Of a DNA stretch of 64,000 bases, positions 53,732-62,954 are shown piece by piece (the stretch's first letter is position 1; each line of letters starts with the position of its first letter). Below the pieces are notes generated by a model. It searched no databases. It had not been told where the DNA came from and saw nothing but the letters and a program-made list of their open reading frames with translations. The translations under genes and the position numbers were made by a program. The stretch is from DUZB01 sp963747555 (GTDB taxonomy: Bacteria > Desulfobacterota > DSM-4660 > Desulfatiglandales > Desulfatiglandaceae). The stretch lies in assembly GCA_963747555.1 (NCBI GenBank), contig CAVVFZ010000029.1, forward strand, positions 1 through 64,000, written 5' to 3'.

Positions 53732-56629
53732 ATGAAATTTAAAACAAGCTACTTTCTTTTGCCCATCCTGATAGGGTTGTTCGGGTATATGGCCTTTTCT
53801 GTTTATGACGAAGTAAAAGACAAATCCATAGCAGAATTCAATAAGCAACAGATGATTTTAGCGGAACAGGCTGCAAAGGGTATCGAAAGATTTTTCAATG
53901 GTCTCCACCATGGACTTTCCTATCTTTCCAATGCGGGGTCTGTGGTTTCCTTAAATGATCAAGGCAAAAAATTAATGCAGGATTTCTACGGCGAGAGACA
54001 TAACGAAATCAAAGCCATTTCCCGTGTCGATGCAACGGGCAGAATTATTTTCACGATTCCGTCTAATCCCACGATTCTCGGTAAAGACATCTCCTCCCAG
54101 CAACACATACAAACTATCCTGCAAACTCATGAGCCCGTTGTGAGTGATGTTTTTAACTCTGTGCAGGGTTATCGTGCCCTCGCCTACCATGTGCCGGTGT
54201 TTGAAAATAAGATCTTTCAAGGGACTATCGGCGTTTTCATTCCATTTGAAACCCTCGCAAAGGAGTACCTGGAAAAAATCAGGATCGGCAAAAGCGGATA
54301 CGCCTGGGTACTCAGTGAAAAGGGAGTGGAGCTCTACTGTCCGGTTCCAGGGCACACCGGTAACACCATTTTTGAAACATCCAACAAATTTCCTGCGGTT
54401 TTAGCCATGGCAAGGGAAGCGCTGAAAGGCCAGCGGGGAACAACTTCATACACCTATGCCAATATCCGGGGGGAAAACGTTGAAAACATTAAAAAGTTAG
54501 CGGTATTTCTGCCCATTGATTTAGGGAATACGTTCTGGTCCATTGTCATTGCGACACCAGAAAGCGAGGTCCTGGGCAATTTGACAGGGTTCAGGAATAA
54601 GTTATTCCTTATCGTGGCGTTACTGATGATCACATCGATAGCTTATTCCTATTATCTGGTGAAGGCCTGGGCTATTTTAAAGGAAGAATCAAAACGCAAA
54701 CGGGTAGAGGAAGCGCTGAAAGAAAGAACGACCTTCCTTGACAAGATCATCGACAGTTCAGCGGTGAGCACATGGATATCCGATGAGAAGGGAACCGTCA
54801 TCAGGACGAATCCTGCCTGTCTTGAATTTTTTGGCGGCACCAAAGAAGAGGTCATCGGGAAGTATAATCTTTTCAAGGATGTCGTCCTTGAAAAGCGGGG
54901 GTTCATGCCGGACATCAGAAGAGTCTTTGAAAAGGGTGAAGTTGCCAACATCCTGGTGGATTATGATTTCGGCGCTGTTGATCACGTGGAGGTGAAAAAG
55001 GCCACACACAAGATTGTGAACTCGATCTTCACACCCGTTTTGGACAGTGACGGGAAAGTTTGCAACGTAATCGTCCAGACCATAGATCTGACTGACATCA
55101 AGAATGCGGAAAAGGCGCTTCGGAAGAGCGAAAAGAAATACAGAAGACTGGTGGACAATGCCGTGGTGGGAGTTTATCAAGTAACCAAAGAAGGCAGACT
55201 TCAATTCGTGAATGAAAAAATGGCGGAGATGTTCGGGTATGACAAACCGGAAAGCTTTCTGGAGGAGGTTCCCAATATTACCGAACTCTATGTCCGTCCG
55301 CAAGAAAGACAGGGCGTTCTTCAGGAAATGGATGAAAAGGGTCTTATTCACGGAAGGGAAGTAGAATACAAGAAAAAAGATGGCAGTAATATCTGGGTCG
55401 CCCTTTCCGCAAGAAGGGTAATCGATGATGGAAAAATATTTTACGAAGGGTTGATGGAAGACATCACGGAGCAGAAAAAGCTCGAAAATGAACTGCAACA
55501 GGCCCAGAAAATGGAGGCCATCGGGACGCTTTCGGGAGGAATCGCCCATGACTTCAACAACATCCTGGGGATCATCCTGGGGAACACGGAACTGGCCATG
55601 GACGATATCCCAGACTGGAATCCCGCCAGAAGAAATCTGGAAGAGGTGCGCGAGGCCTGTCTCAGGGCAAAGGACCTCATTCAGCAGATCCTCAGTTTCA
55701 GCCGTAAGACGGAATCGGAAAAGAAGCCGATTAAAATAGTTCCTATTGTCGAAGAATCGCTCAGGTTATTGCGGGCATCTATCCCCACCAGCATAGAAAT
55801 CCGCAAACATATGGATACCGTGGAAGACACAATCCTTGGAAATCCCAGCCAAATCCACCAGATTCTCATCAACCTTTGCGGCAATGCAACCCATGCCATG
55901 GAAGAGACCGGAGGAATTCTTGAAGTTCATCTCCATAATATCGTCCTGGATGCGCAGGAAGCCTCCCGATACCACCAGATAGGCCCTGGTCCCTACCTGA
56001 AACTGATCGTGCGGGATACGGGCCATGGAATCGATGCCGCGACCATGAAAAGGATATTTGATCCCTACTTCACCACCAAGGATGTGGGAAAGGGCACGGG
56101 GATGGGCCTGGCAATAGTTCACGGCATTGTAAAAAGGCACAACGGGGCCGTTACCGTTCAGAGCGAACCGGGTAAGGGAACCTCTTTTGATATTCTTTTT
56201 CCCCTGATCGGGCAGGCTGACACGGAAGAGGTGAAAATGAGCCATGACCTGCCGGGGGGGCACGAAAGAATCCTTTTTGTGGATGATGAAAGTTCCATGG
56301 TTGAATTCAACAAACAGAGACTGGAGCGCCTTGGCTACTCGGTTGAAACCAGAACGGATCCTGCAGCGGCATTGGCTTTTTTTGCTTCCGACGCGGATGC
56401 ATTCGACCTGGTGATCACGGACATGGCCATGCCCCACATGACAGGGGATGCACTGGCCCGGGAACTCCTGAAAATCCGTCCGGACCTGCCGATTATCCTC
56501 TGCACCGGATACAGTGCAAAAATTTCGGAGGAGAAAGCCATGAAATTGGGAATTAAGAAATACATCGAAAAGCCCATCCAAATGGAAATTCTGGCAAGAT
56601 CGGTCCGGGAAGTCTTAGAGCCTGTTTGA
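53732..56629 (+). CDS. membrane dCache-PAS-PAS hybrid histidine kinase with receiver
   Basis: 965 residues. Membrane helix (about 6-24), periplasmic double Cache domain (about 35-275; AKGIERFFNGLHHGLSYL, GKSGYAWVLSEKG), second helix (about 288-310), two PAS domains (about 330-455 and 470-585), HisKA with GTLSGGIAHDFNNIL, HATPase (GTGMGLAIVHGIVKRH) and a receiver (about 840-960; LFVDDESSMVE, LVITDMAMPHMTG). The kinase-receiver half is about 50% alike to the upstream kinase by eye, which suggests a duplication. The Cache domain implies sensing of small molecules such as organic acids. Confidence 0.94.
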   Translation: MKFKTSYFLLPILIGLFGYMAFSVYDEVKDKSIAEFNKQQMILAEQAAKGIERFFNGLHHGLSYLSNAGSVVSLNDQGKKLMQDFYGERHNEIKAISRVDATGRIIFTIPSNPTILGKDISSQQHIQTILQTHEPVVSDVFNSVQGYRALAYHVPVFENKIFQGTIGVFIPFETLAKEYLEKIRIGKSGYAWVLSEKGVELYCPVPGHTGNTIFETSNKFPAVLAMAREALKGQRGTTSYTYANIRGENVENIKKLAVFLPIDLGNTFWSIVIATPESEVLGNLTGFRNKLFLIVALLMITSIAYSYYLVKAWAILKEESKRKRVEEALKERTTFLDKIIDSSAVSTWISDEKGTVIRTNPACLEFFGGTKEEVIGKYNLFKDVVLEKRGFMPDIRRVFEKGEVANILVDYDFGAVDHVEVKKATHKIVNSIFTPVLDSDGKVCNVIVQTIDLTDIKNAEKALRKSEKKYRRLVDNAVVGVYQVTKEGRLQFVNEKMAEMFGYDKPESFLEEVPNITELYVRPQERQGVLQEMDEKGLIHGREVEYKKKDGSNIWVALSARRVIDDGKIFYEGLMEDITEQKKLENELQQAQKMEAIGTLSGGIAHDFNNILGIILGNTELAMDDIPDWNPARRNLEEVREACLRAKDLIQQILSFSRKTESEKKPIKIVPIVEESLRLLRASIPTSIEIRKHMDTVEDTILGNPSQIHQILINLCGNATHAMEETGGILEVHLHNIVLDAQEASRYHQIGPGPYLKLIVRDTGHGIDAATMKRIFDPYFTTKDVGKGTGMGLAIVHGIVKRHNGAVTVQSEPGKGTSFDILFPLIGQADTEEVKMSHDLPGGHERILFVDDESSMVEFNKQRLERLGYSVETRTDPAAALAFFASDADAFDLVITDMAMPHMTGDALARELLKIRPDLPIILCTGYSAKISEEKAMKLGIKKYIEKPIQMEILARSVREVLEPV

Positions 56630-56679
56630 AAATTATCCCTGCTGCGGTCGGCTGTGGCTTCCAATGGCTGCTTCAGCTG

Positions 56680-57027
56680 CTAAAATGGGTTCAATTCCAG
56701 GTACATAAAGAGGATCAGAAGTGTTGTACCCAAAGCAACGACCCCCGTGCCTATGGCTCCCGTCCGTCGGTTGTCATCGTTGCTGAAGATCGTGACGATT
56801 CCCCCTGTGACAGCCATGGCAAATGCCACCAGGCAGGCTATCTGAAGCACAAGAATGGGTTCTCGTCTCACGTTTATGAAAAAAGAGATCAAAAACGCAC
56901 CTGCCACAATGGAACCCATAGTCTGCTTGTCTCTATCCTTATGAAAGATGGTTGCCAATCCACCGATTACGGCCATGACAAAAGAAACTATGGAAATCAA
57001 CTCACGCACGTTAAAAACCCCCGACAA
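56680..57027 (-). CDS. small membrane protein, hypothetical
   Basis: 115 residues with about four membrane helices (ELISIVSFVMAVIGGLATIF, GSIVAGAFLISFFINV, LVLQIACLVAFAMAVTGGIV, GTGVVALGTTLLILFMYL). The start is TTG at 57027 with AAGGA upstream. The function is unknown. It is divergent from the GNAT gene. Confidence 0.6.
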   Translation of the reverse strand: MSGVFNVRELISIVSFVMAVIGGLATIFHKDRDKQTMGSIVAGAFLISFFINVRREPILVLQIACLVAFAMAVTGGIVTIFSNDDNRRTGAIGTGVVALGTTLLILFMYLELNPF

Positions 57028-57153
57028 TCTTTTCCTTCAACCTTGTCATGCATGGCTCAGGATGATTATATTTCTTTTATTGATTTCAGGTATAAAAGAG
57101 AGTGAGAAAATGTTCAACTTAATTTTTAGTCGCCGGAAACGGAGGTCAACAAT

Positions 57154-58287
57154 TTGGAATCGAATCTTCCTGGTTTGCCCAGAAAGTTTTCTCTGGTTGA
57201 GTTTATCCCGACGGAGGCTTCCGAAGCTCTGTGGGAGGCCTATTTTGAGCTGTCGGAAACCATTTTCCGTGAATTTAAACAAAAAGGCCGACTGCCCGAT
57301 CGCGACGTGGTGAGACGACATTTCTCGACGCCCAACCCCTTCTATTGCGTGAACAGATGGATGGTGTTCGACAAAGCTAAAAAAGCCGTTGCCTTTGCTT
57401 CCATATCCTATGATACGGAAATCTCCCCGGATTACGAGAGCAACAGGCATCTTTGTCAGATTCATATCTCGGTTGCCCCCGCGCATCGGAGGAAGAAAAT
57501 TGCAACGATCCTGCTGAAACACCTGGTGGAGACGGCAAAACTCCTGGAAAAAACTACTGTCATCACGGAGGTGGATAACCCCCTGGGACTGGAATTTCGT
57601 AAACAGCTTCGAGGCGATTTGGTCCATGAAGAAATTCAATTCAGACTGGACATGGAAGACGTGGATTGGCAGGTGGTGAACAAATGGCTCCAAAGAGGAA
57701 GGACGAAACACTGGGATACGAAAATGGAGTTTTTTCGAGAATGCCCTGAGAACGATATTGAGGAATTCAGCCGGGTCTACACGGAAATCATCAACCAGCG
57801 CCCCACCGGTGATATGGGAGACGATCTCATTACAACTCCGGAATCCAGAAGGATTGAGGAACGCAATTTAAAAAAAAGGGGTATAGAATGGTATACGATG
57901 ATCAGCCGGGAGCATGATGGGAGAATCAGTGGCCTGACGGACATCATGTACAATCCCGAGGAACCCCATCGCGTGAATCAATACTTCACGGGGATTCTGG
58001 TAAAATATCGAAAAAGGGGTCTGGCCAAACGTTTGAAAGCTGAAATGCTTGCGGTCATCAAGGAAAAGTTCCCGGAAGTGGAATATATTACCACCAGTAC
58101 GGCAAGGAGTAACCGGCCCATGCGGGCGATCAACAAGGACCTGGGTTTTCAGCCCATCAAGACCTCTTTCATGTTCCAATGGCCCCTGCGGGAGTTGAAA
58201 AAACAAACGAACGGGATCCTTGCGGACGAATTTTACAGATCAAAAATGGAAAATGGATTATCGAAAGGGTTGCCCCTTGTGATGTGA
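57154..58287 (+). CDS. tandem GNAT-family N-acetyltransferase
   Basis: 377 residues with two GNAT domains. The first (about 60-160) includes HISVAPAHRRKKIATILLKH, an acetyl-CoA loop of the R/QxxGxG/A type in diverged form. The second (about 230-365) includes TGILVKYRKRGLAKRLKAEM, a better-preserved loop. It starts with TTG after GGAGG at 8 bases. The substrate is unknown. Its last 55 bp overlap the convergent C45 gene. Confidence 0.82.
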   Translation: MESNLPGLPRKFSLVEFIPTEASEALWEAYFELSETIFREFKQKGRLPDRDVVRRHFSTPNPFYCVNRWMVFDKAKKAVAFASISYDTEISPDYESNRHLCQIHISVAPAHRRKKIATILLKHLVETAKLLEKTTVITEVDNPLGLEFRKQLRGDLVHEEIQFRLDMEDVDWQVVNKWLQRGRTKHWDTKMEFFRECPENDIEEFSRVYTEIINQRPTGDMGDDLITTPESRRIEERNLKKRGIEWYTMISREHDGRISGLTDIMYNPEEPHRVNQYFTGILVKYRKRGLAKRLKAEMLAVIKEKFPEVEYITTSTARSNRPMRAINKDLGFQPIKTSFMFQWPLRELKKQTNGILADEFYRSKMENGLSKGLPLVM

Positions 58288-59249
58288 AATTGGAGGTTCT
58301 TCAGATCCATGATGATGGAGGTAACGGTCATGGACGTGTCATCCGTGAGCCATGGGTGAGAGAAGGGGTTGCGGCAGATGGGATACTCTTCATCGGTGGA
58401 ATCTCTCAGGATGTCCTTCATGGACTGCACCGAAGGAACCTGGAGCATCTGCAATAATTCCTTGGCTCGACGATACCGGCCCAGGGTGTTGGGAAATAAC
58501 TGGAGATCGTAGTCCACTTTTGTCAGGAAATGATTCGTGTGAGCAAAGCGGTCTTCCACAGGAATAGAATGGAATTCATCGCCGCCGATTTCAATGTCCT
58601 CCATTTTTCCGGTCCCATCCGCCATCAGGATATTGCCCACCTTTCCCATGAGATGGGGTTCTATGAGGGAAAGTGCCTCCTCCATGGTTTTGCTGTCAAG
58701 GATTGTTCTTAATATGACATGCAGCGGAATCCCATATGGCCGGTAGTCTTCGATGCTCATGAAATTCAGACAAACACCGAGACCGCTGCTATTCATCCCG
58801 ATCTTGCCGATCATCCCCGGCTCGGTCATGGTGATGATCCGATGGCCGTCCTCTTTTTCAATATCCAGAATGACCGCCAATTCCTCCACTTCCAGGTCCC
58901 AATCCCAGTTCTGGCCGATCAGGGCCTGTTTCCTGAAAGCCAGTGTGGTGCATTCCATGGGGTTCAGGTTCAGAAGCTCCGTACGGCCATTCAAGGCATA
59001 GATCCACAAGGGGTCGGCTTCCGCAGCCTGGGCAATGGCTTCGATTTCAAGGTACAGATCTTCCCGGAAACCCTTGGTGGACTCCCTGAACTCATGGGCA
59101 ATCCTAAGAATTTCGTCTTCCGGGATAAGGAATTGTCTCTTGTAAAAATCGATTGTCCTGTGGATTCGCTCTCTTAACAGGCCTCCCTGCTGTCGGCCGC
59201 GATCTTCGGACCCGCCTCGTATTTTAATAACAGGAAAATATTTATCCAT
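58233..59249 (-). CDS. C45-family peptidase / acyl-CoA:6-aminopenicillanate acyltransferase-like
   Basis: 338 residues of the Ntn-hydrolase family C45 (isopenicillin N acyltransferase-like). The likely nucleophile is Cys100 in NPMECTTLAF, generated by self-cleavage before Cys in the family. Other family stretches are GQNWDWDLEVEEL and GLGVCLNFMS. The usual activity is hydrolysis or transfer of a linear amide. The start at 59249 is at the first conserved residues; the earlier in-frame ATGs add unconserved sequence. It overlaps the GNAT gene tail-to-tail by 55 bp. Confidence 0.82.
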   Translation of the reverse strand: MDKYFPVIKIRGGSEDRGRQQGGLLRERIHRTIDFYKRQFLIPEDEILRIAHEFRESTKGFREDLYLEIEAIAQAAEADPLWIYALNGRTELLNLNPMECTTLAFRKQALIGQNWDWDLEVEELAVILDIEKEDGHRIITMTEPGMIGKIGMNSSGLGVCLNFMSIEDYRPYGIPLHVILRTILDSKTMEEALSLIEPHLMGKVGNILMADGTGKMEDIEIGGDEFHSIPVEDRFAHTNHFLTKVDYDLQLFPNTLGRYRRAKELLQMLQVPSVQSMKDILRDSTDEEYPICRNPFSHPWLTDDTSMTVTSIIMDLKNLQFHITRGNPFDNPFSIFDL

Positions 59250-59582
59250 CGTTTTATCTATGCTTTCTCGGAATGTATATTGCCTTATTACAAATATTAA
59301 ATGAAACCCATATCTTATGGCTTTTGGAATGAAAACCCCAAAAGAGGAGAAACGTTGGGCAGGTAGAACAACACGAAATCCTCTGGGGAGTCGGAGAATA
59401 GGAGATGAATGCCTGTAAGTCAACGGGAAAATCATTTCCTGAAAAGACTTTGATCATATCGTCTAAAAAATACAATTAGTGGTTAACTAACAAAGGAAAT
59501 ACCGAAGTACCTCCCGGTCTAATGTTCAATTCGTTAAAGTCTGTTCCCAGGTGGAGCCCGGCAACGAAGGAAGTTGAGATTT
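59250..59582. other. intergenic region between the C45 gene and the transporter fusion gene
   Basis: 333 bp upstream of the C45 gene and downstream of the transporter-HEAT gene. The stretch is AT-rich, with no supported gene, RNA or repeat. The 61-residue and longer frames in it are not supported by any family. Confidence 0.55.
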
Positions 59583-62500
59583 TCAGCCCGCCTGTTTTTC
59601 GTTTTCCTTGATCTTCTCATGCAGGTTTCGTATCCGTCCACTCAGCGTCCTGCAAATATGAAGGGCTATCTGCGGATATTCTTGAACGATCTGGGTAAAT
59701 TCCCGTTTGTGCAGGACCAGGAAAAGAGAGGGGCTGATGGTTTGAATGGTCGCCGAACGGGGCGCCTCCTGAAATAAGGCCATTTCCCCAAAATAGTCCC
59801 CGGACTTGATCCGGTCGATCTCTACGGCAGGACCTCCTTCCGCTTTAGGCTCCTTTCTGACCGATACTTCTCCGTCGATAATCAGATAGAGGGTGTCCCC
59901 ACGATCTCCTTCCCTGATGACCGGCTCTTCGGCCGGATACGACACTTTTCCCGTCGCCGAACCGATCGCGGCCAGTTCGCTCACATAGAGGCCTTCAAAA
60001 ATGCCGATCTTTTTGAGGTACAAAATCCTCTCGGCAAGGTCTATCCCCGTCTCCGATTGGTCCATGCCGGCGGCCCTGTCGGGCGCCACCGCTATCAAGG
60101 CTTGCCGGGCCATATGACGCACGGGAACATTTTCAGATGCGGCCAGGGTCTGCAGGATGTCGGGCGAGACGCCAACCATTCCCTGGTTCGCCACCAGAAC
60201 AAGGGCCAGCAGTGAGGCGACCCAGTCCGCTCCCGCAAGAAAACGGGAAACCAAAGCCTCAGGGGTCCCGCCAAGGTCGGGGAGGCTGAAATACTTTCTT
60301 CCGATCCTGAGACGCTCTTCGGACGGCATTTCTTCGAGAAGCGGCACCAGGATTTTGCCGAGGGCCTTATCCAACAAGTCGGACAAGGCCTCAACGCTAT
60401 TGGACCGCCTGCGTGAATCCGACGAGTACAGCCCCCTCCAGATAATACGCATCTGGCCCGACGTATCCTGGATGGAAAGAACGCGAAGGATGTTTTCCAC
60501 CGTGGTCTTCCTCTCCTGGGTCAGGTGGTCCATGAGCAGATCCCTCTCCGGACTTTCAGGCAGCTTCCCCAGTGCCTCCACTTGGGCAAAGAATATATAA
60601 CTCTTTTCCGCCTGGGATCGCGCGAAGCGGAAAAAATCCACGTTCTTGATGTTCAGTTTTTCCAGGATTTGAAAGAGACCATCCCGCACCTTTCGTCTCG
60701 GGATATTGAGCGATTCCACCAGCACCAGCGGATTCTGATAGGCCCCATTGTGAATCTTTTCTATAGCCTTCGCGCTTATTTCCGGGGAAGGATCTCCCAT
60801 GAATCCGATGACGGCCGAAAGACCATGATCGTCCCGGATATCAAAGGCTTCCAGTGCCCCGAGCCGAACCGGATCGGCGGGATCCGTAAAATACCTCTCT
60901 AAAACGTCATTGAGGTTGGAATCCTTTAACTGGCGAAGAGATCGAAAGATCGCCGAAAGGATGGAAGGATCTGTTTCCTTGGTGATCATCTCCCGAAGGG
61001 CTGCAATGAAGACTTCGTTCCCGGCCTCCCCCGCAGCAACGACGCCGGCCCTTCTCTCTGCCAGCTCGCCGGAGTCAAGCATGGCTTGAATAACCGCCAG
61101 GAGCCTTTCCGGGTCATCCCGGTAGAGCCCGACAGCGGAACAGGCCTTCACTTCCGGATCCCGGGTCGCTTCAAAGATTTCCCGGTTGAAATCCCGGCTC
61201 ACTTCAGCGGGAAATCGATTGGCGGCCTTGACCATAGCCAGCAGGAGCTGCGGCCTGTTCATGTCCATGATTTCCTTGAAAACGGGGATGGCCGATTTGC
61301 CCGCAGGAAGAGACAGAAAGGCCATCAGGCCTATCCGTGTCGCGTCATCTTCCTCTTTTCTCATGACTTTCAGCACAGACTCATCAAAGTCAGGGATACC
61401 CTGACCCCGCAGAAGTTCAGCATACCAGAGGCAGTCCTCTCCACGGGAAGAGAGAAATCTGTCCATCAGATGGGCGTGCATCTTCTTGTCTTTAAAGACC
61501 TGAACCACATCCTTATGCTCAAGAGACTTCAAATCCAGCATGTTTCTGGAGATGAGATCCAAAAGAATCCGGGGATACTGTTTTTTGAGGATGAAATCGT
61601 AGGTAAGCCACACCGACATACAGCCGATGGCTATGATGGAAAGATATCGGGGGTGGAAAAGATCTCCGGAAACCAGAATGATCCCCGACCCCAGGAGGGT
61701 GCCGATCCGAACTACGGTTCCCCGCAGAAAGGGCCTCACCAAGGCCCGCTGCGAGGGATGAAACAGCCCCATCAAGACCGCCATGGCGGGATTGTTGATG
61801 GTGGTCCTGAGGACATTGGTGGAGATCCTTGCGTACATGGCGGAATAGATGTCAAAACGAAACAGGAAGGCAAGGAAGGCAAAGACATAGTTGATGGGGT
61901 GTATCAGGAGGGAAACGGGCAACCCCCATTTTCCATAAATCTTCCCCACAAAAAGCAGGATCACGAGGCTGATGCTGTTCAGAAAGCCACGGAAAACCGC
62001 AAAAAAATGGAGCATCCCCCCCTCTGTGGCATAGTTCTCATTGACCGCAAAATTGAACTGGTAATTGATAATGGTAATGACAATATTGGCCATAAGGGAG
62101 AATGCGATAAGCACCTTGACAAGGGTCGATTCCTTAATCAAAGGCGCCACTTTTTTGAATTCCTGAACGATGTTTTTTGGGGACACGCCCTTTTTGCTCT
62201 TTTCACCCGCTTTTTCCGCCGGTGGGGCGTCCTGCACCAGCAACGTAGGATAAAGCTGCCCCATCCGCCTGACAACAGCGGCCGAAATCAAGGAGATCAC
62301 ACAATAAGCCAAAAGGAGATTGTCAAAACGAATTAATTTTGCAAGGGGCGCCGTTGCGAAGCTCCCTAAAATGGCGCCCACAACCCCTCCCGCAGTCAAG
62401 AGGGGGAAAATCCTCTTGGATTGGCGGGTGTTGAAAAGGTCATTGGCCATATTCCAGGACACAAGGGCCAGGAGAACCTCAAGCTGTGATTTGAGCAGAA

Positions 62501-62840
62501 AAAGAACCGGGTAAAGGAGGTCAATGCCCAGGGGAATGACAAACCGCAACGCCCCCACCAGCAACCCGCTCCACACCAGCATATAGGAGAGGAGTCGGCT
62601 GTCCGGCATCCTGGCCATGAAGCCCGTGATCACCCCCATGATGAAAAAGGTGGCGACCGCATTGATCATGGTAACAATAGGGAGATACTGGACCCCATAT
62701 CGTTTGAGAAAGGCCGTCTCCGCAACGTTGTTGAAGAGGATGTTTGCCACATGGATGAGAAAGAGCAGGAAGGCAGCCCAGAGAAAAAGACCGACCTCGT
62801 CTTCATAGATATTCAACCACTTCCTGAGTAATGCGTACAT
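59583..62840 (-). CDS. nucleotide-transporter-like membrane protein fused to HEAT repeats and a cNMP-binding domain
   Basis: 1085 residues. The first about 440 form about 12 helices of the ATP:ADP antiporter (TlcA/Npt)-like type (LFLWAAFLLFLIHVANIL, NVAETAFLKRYGVQYLPIV; loop NTRQSKRIFPLLTAGG). Residues about 450-930 are HEAT-like repeats (AIPVFKEIMDMNRPQLLLAM, ...). A C-terminal cyclic-nucleotide-binding domain (about 940-1065) has GDTLYLIIDGEVSV and SGDYFGEMALFQEAPRSATI, with the RSA arginine for the phosphate. The charge-bearing transport residues were not checked. Such fusions could be cNMP-gated transporters or sensors. The frame is intact. Confidence 0.85.
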   Translation of the reverse strand: MYALLRKWLNIYEDEVGLFLWAAFLLFLIHVANILFNNVAETAFLKRYGVQYLPIVTMINAVATFFIMGVITGFMARMPDSRLLSYMLVWSGLLVGALRFVIPLGIDLLYPVLFLLKSQLEVLLALVSWNMANDLFNTRQSKRIFPLLTAGGVVGAILGSFATAPLAKLIRFDNLLLAYCVISLISAAVVRRMGQLYPTLLVQDAPPAEKAGEKSKKGVSPKNIVQEFKKVAPLIKESTLVKVLIAFSLMANIVITIINYQFNFAVNENYATEGGMLHFFAVFRGFLNSISLVILLFVGKIYGKWGLPVSLLIHPINYVFAFLAFLFRFDIYSAMYARISTNVLRTTINNPAMAVLMGLFHPSQRALVRPFLRGTVVRIGTLLGSGIILVSGDLFHPRYLSIIAIGCMSVWLTYDFILKKQYPRILLDLISRNMLDLKSLEHKDVVQVFKDKKMHAHLMDRFLSSRGEDCLWYAELLRGQGIPDFDESVLKVMRKEEDDATRIGLMAFLSLPAGKSAIPVFKEIMDMNRPQLLLAMVKAANRFPAEVSRDFNREIFEATRDPEVKACSAVGLYRDDPERLLAVIQAMLDSGELAERRAGVVAAGEAGNEVFIAALREMITKETDPSILSAIFRSLRQLKDSNLNDVLERYFTDPADPVRLGALEAFDIRDDHGLSAVIGFMGDPSPEISAKAIEKIHNGAYQNPLVLVESLNIPRRKVRDGLFQILEKLNIKNVDFFRFARSQAEKSYIFFAQVEALGKLPESPERDLLMDHLTQERKTTVENILRVLSIQDTSGQMRIIWRGLYSSDSRRRSNSVEALSDLLDKALGKILVPLLEEMPSEERLRIGRKYFSLPDLGGTPEALVSRFLAGADWVASLLALVLVANQGMVGVSPDILQTLAASENVPVRHMARQALIAVAPDRAAGMDQSETGIDLAERILYLKKIGIFEGLYVSELAAIGSATGKVSYPAEEPVIREGDRGDTLYLIIDGEVSVRKEPKAEGGPAVEIDRIKSGDYFGEMALFQEAPRSATIQTISPSLFLVLHKREFTQIVQEYPQIALHICRTLSGRIRNLHEKIKENEKQAG

Positions 62841-62954
62841 TCGGACGCCTCTCGAAACGGTTCTTGACTTTGGAGATGATTTCGTTTTCTATTATATGAT
62901 ATATTTCAGAAAGATACCATAAATCTGTTCGACCATCAGATGGAGGAGGAAACC

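Noticed and set aside
61086..62336. A 416-residue rightward reading frame antisense to the transporter fusion
   Set aside because: Its codon pattern is the shadow of the real leftward gene; no family is seen.
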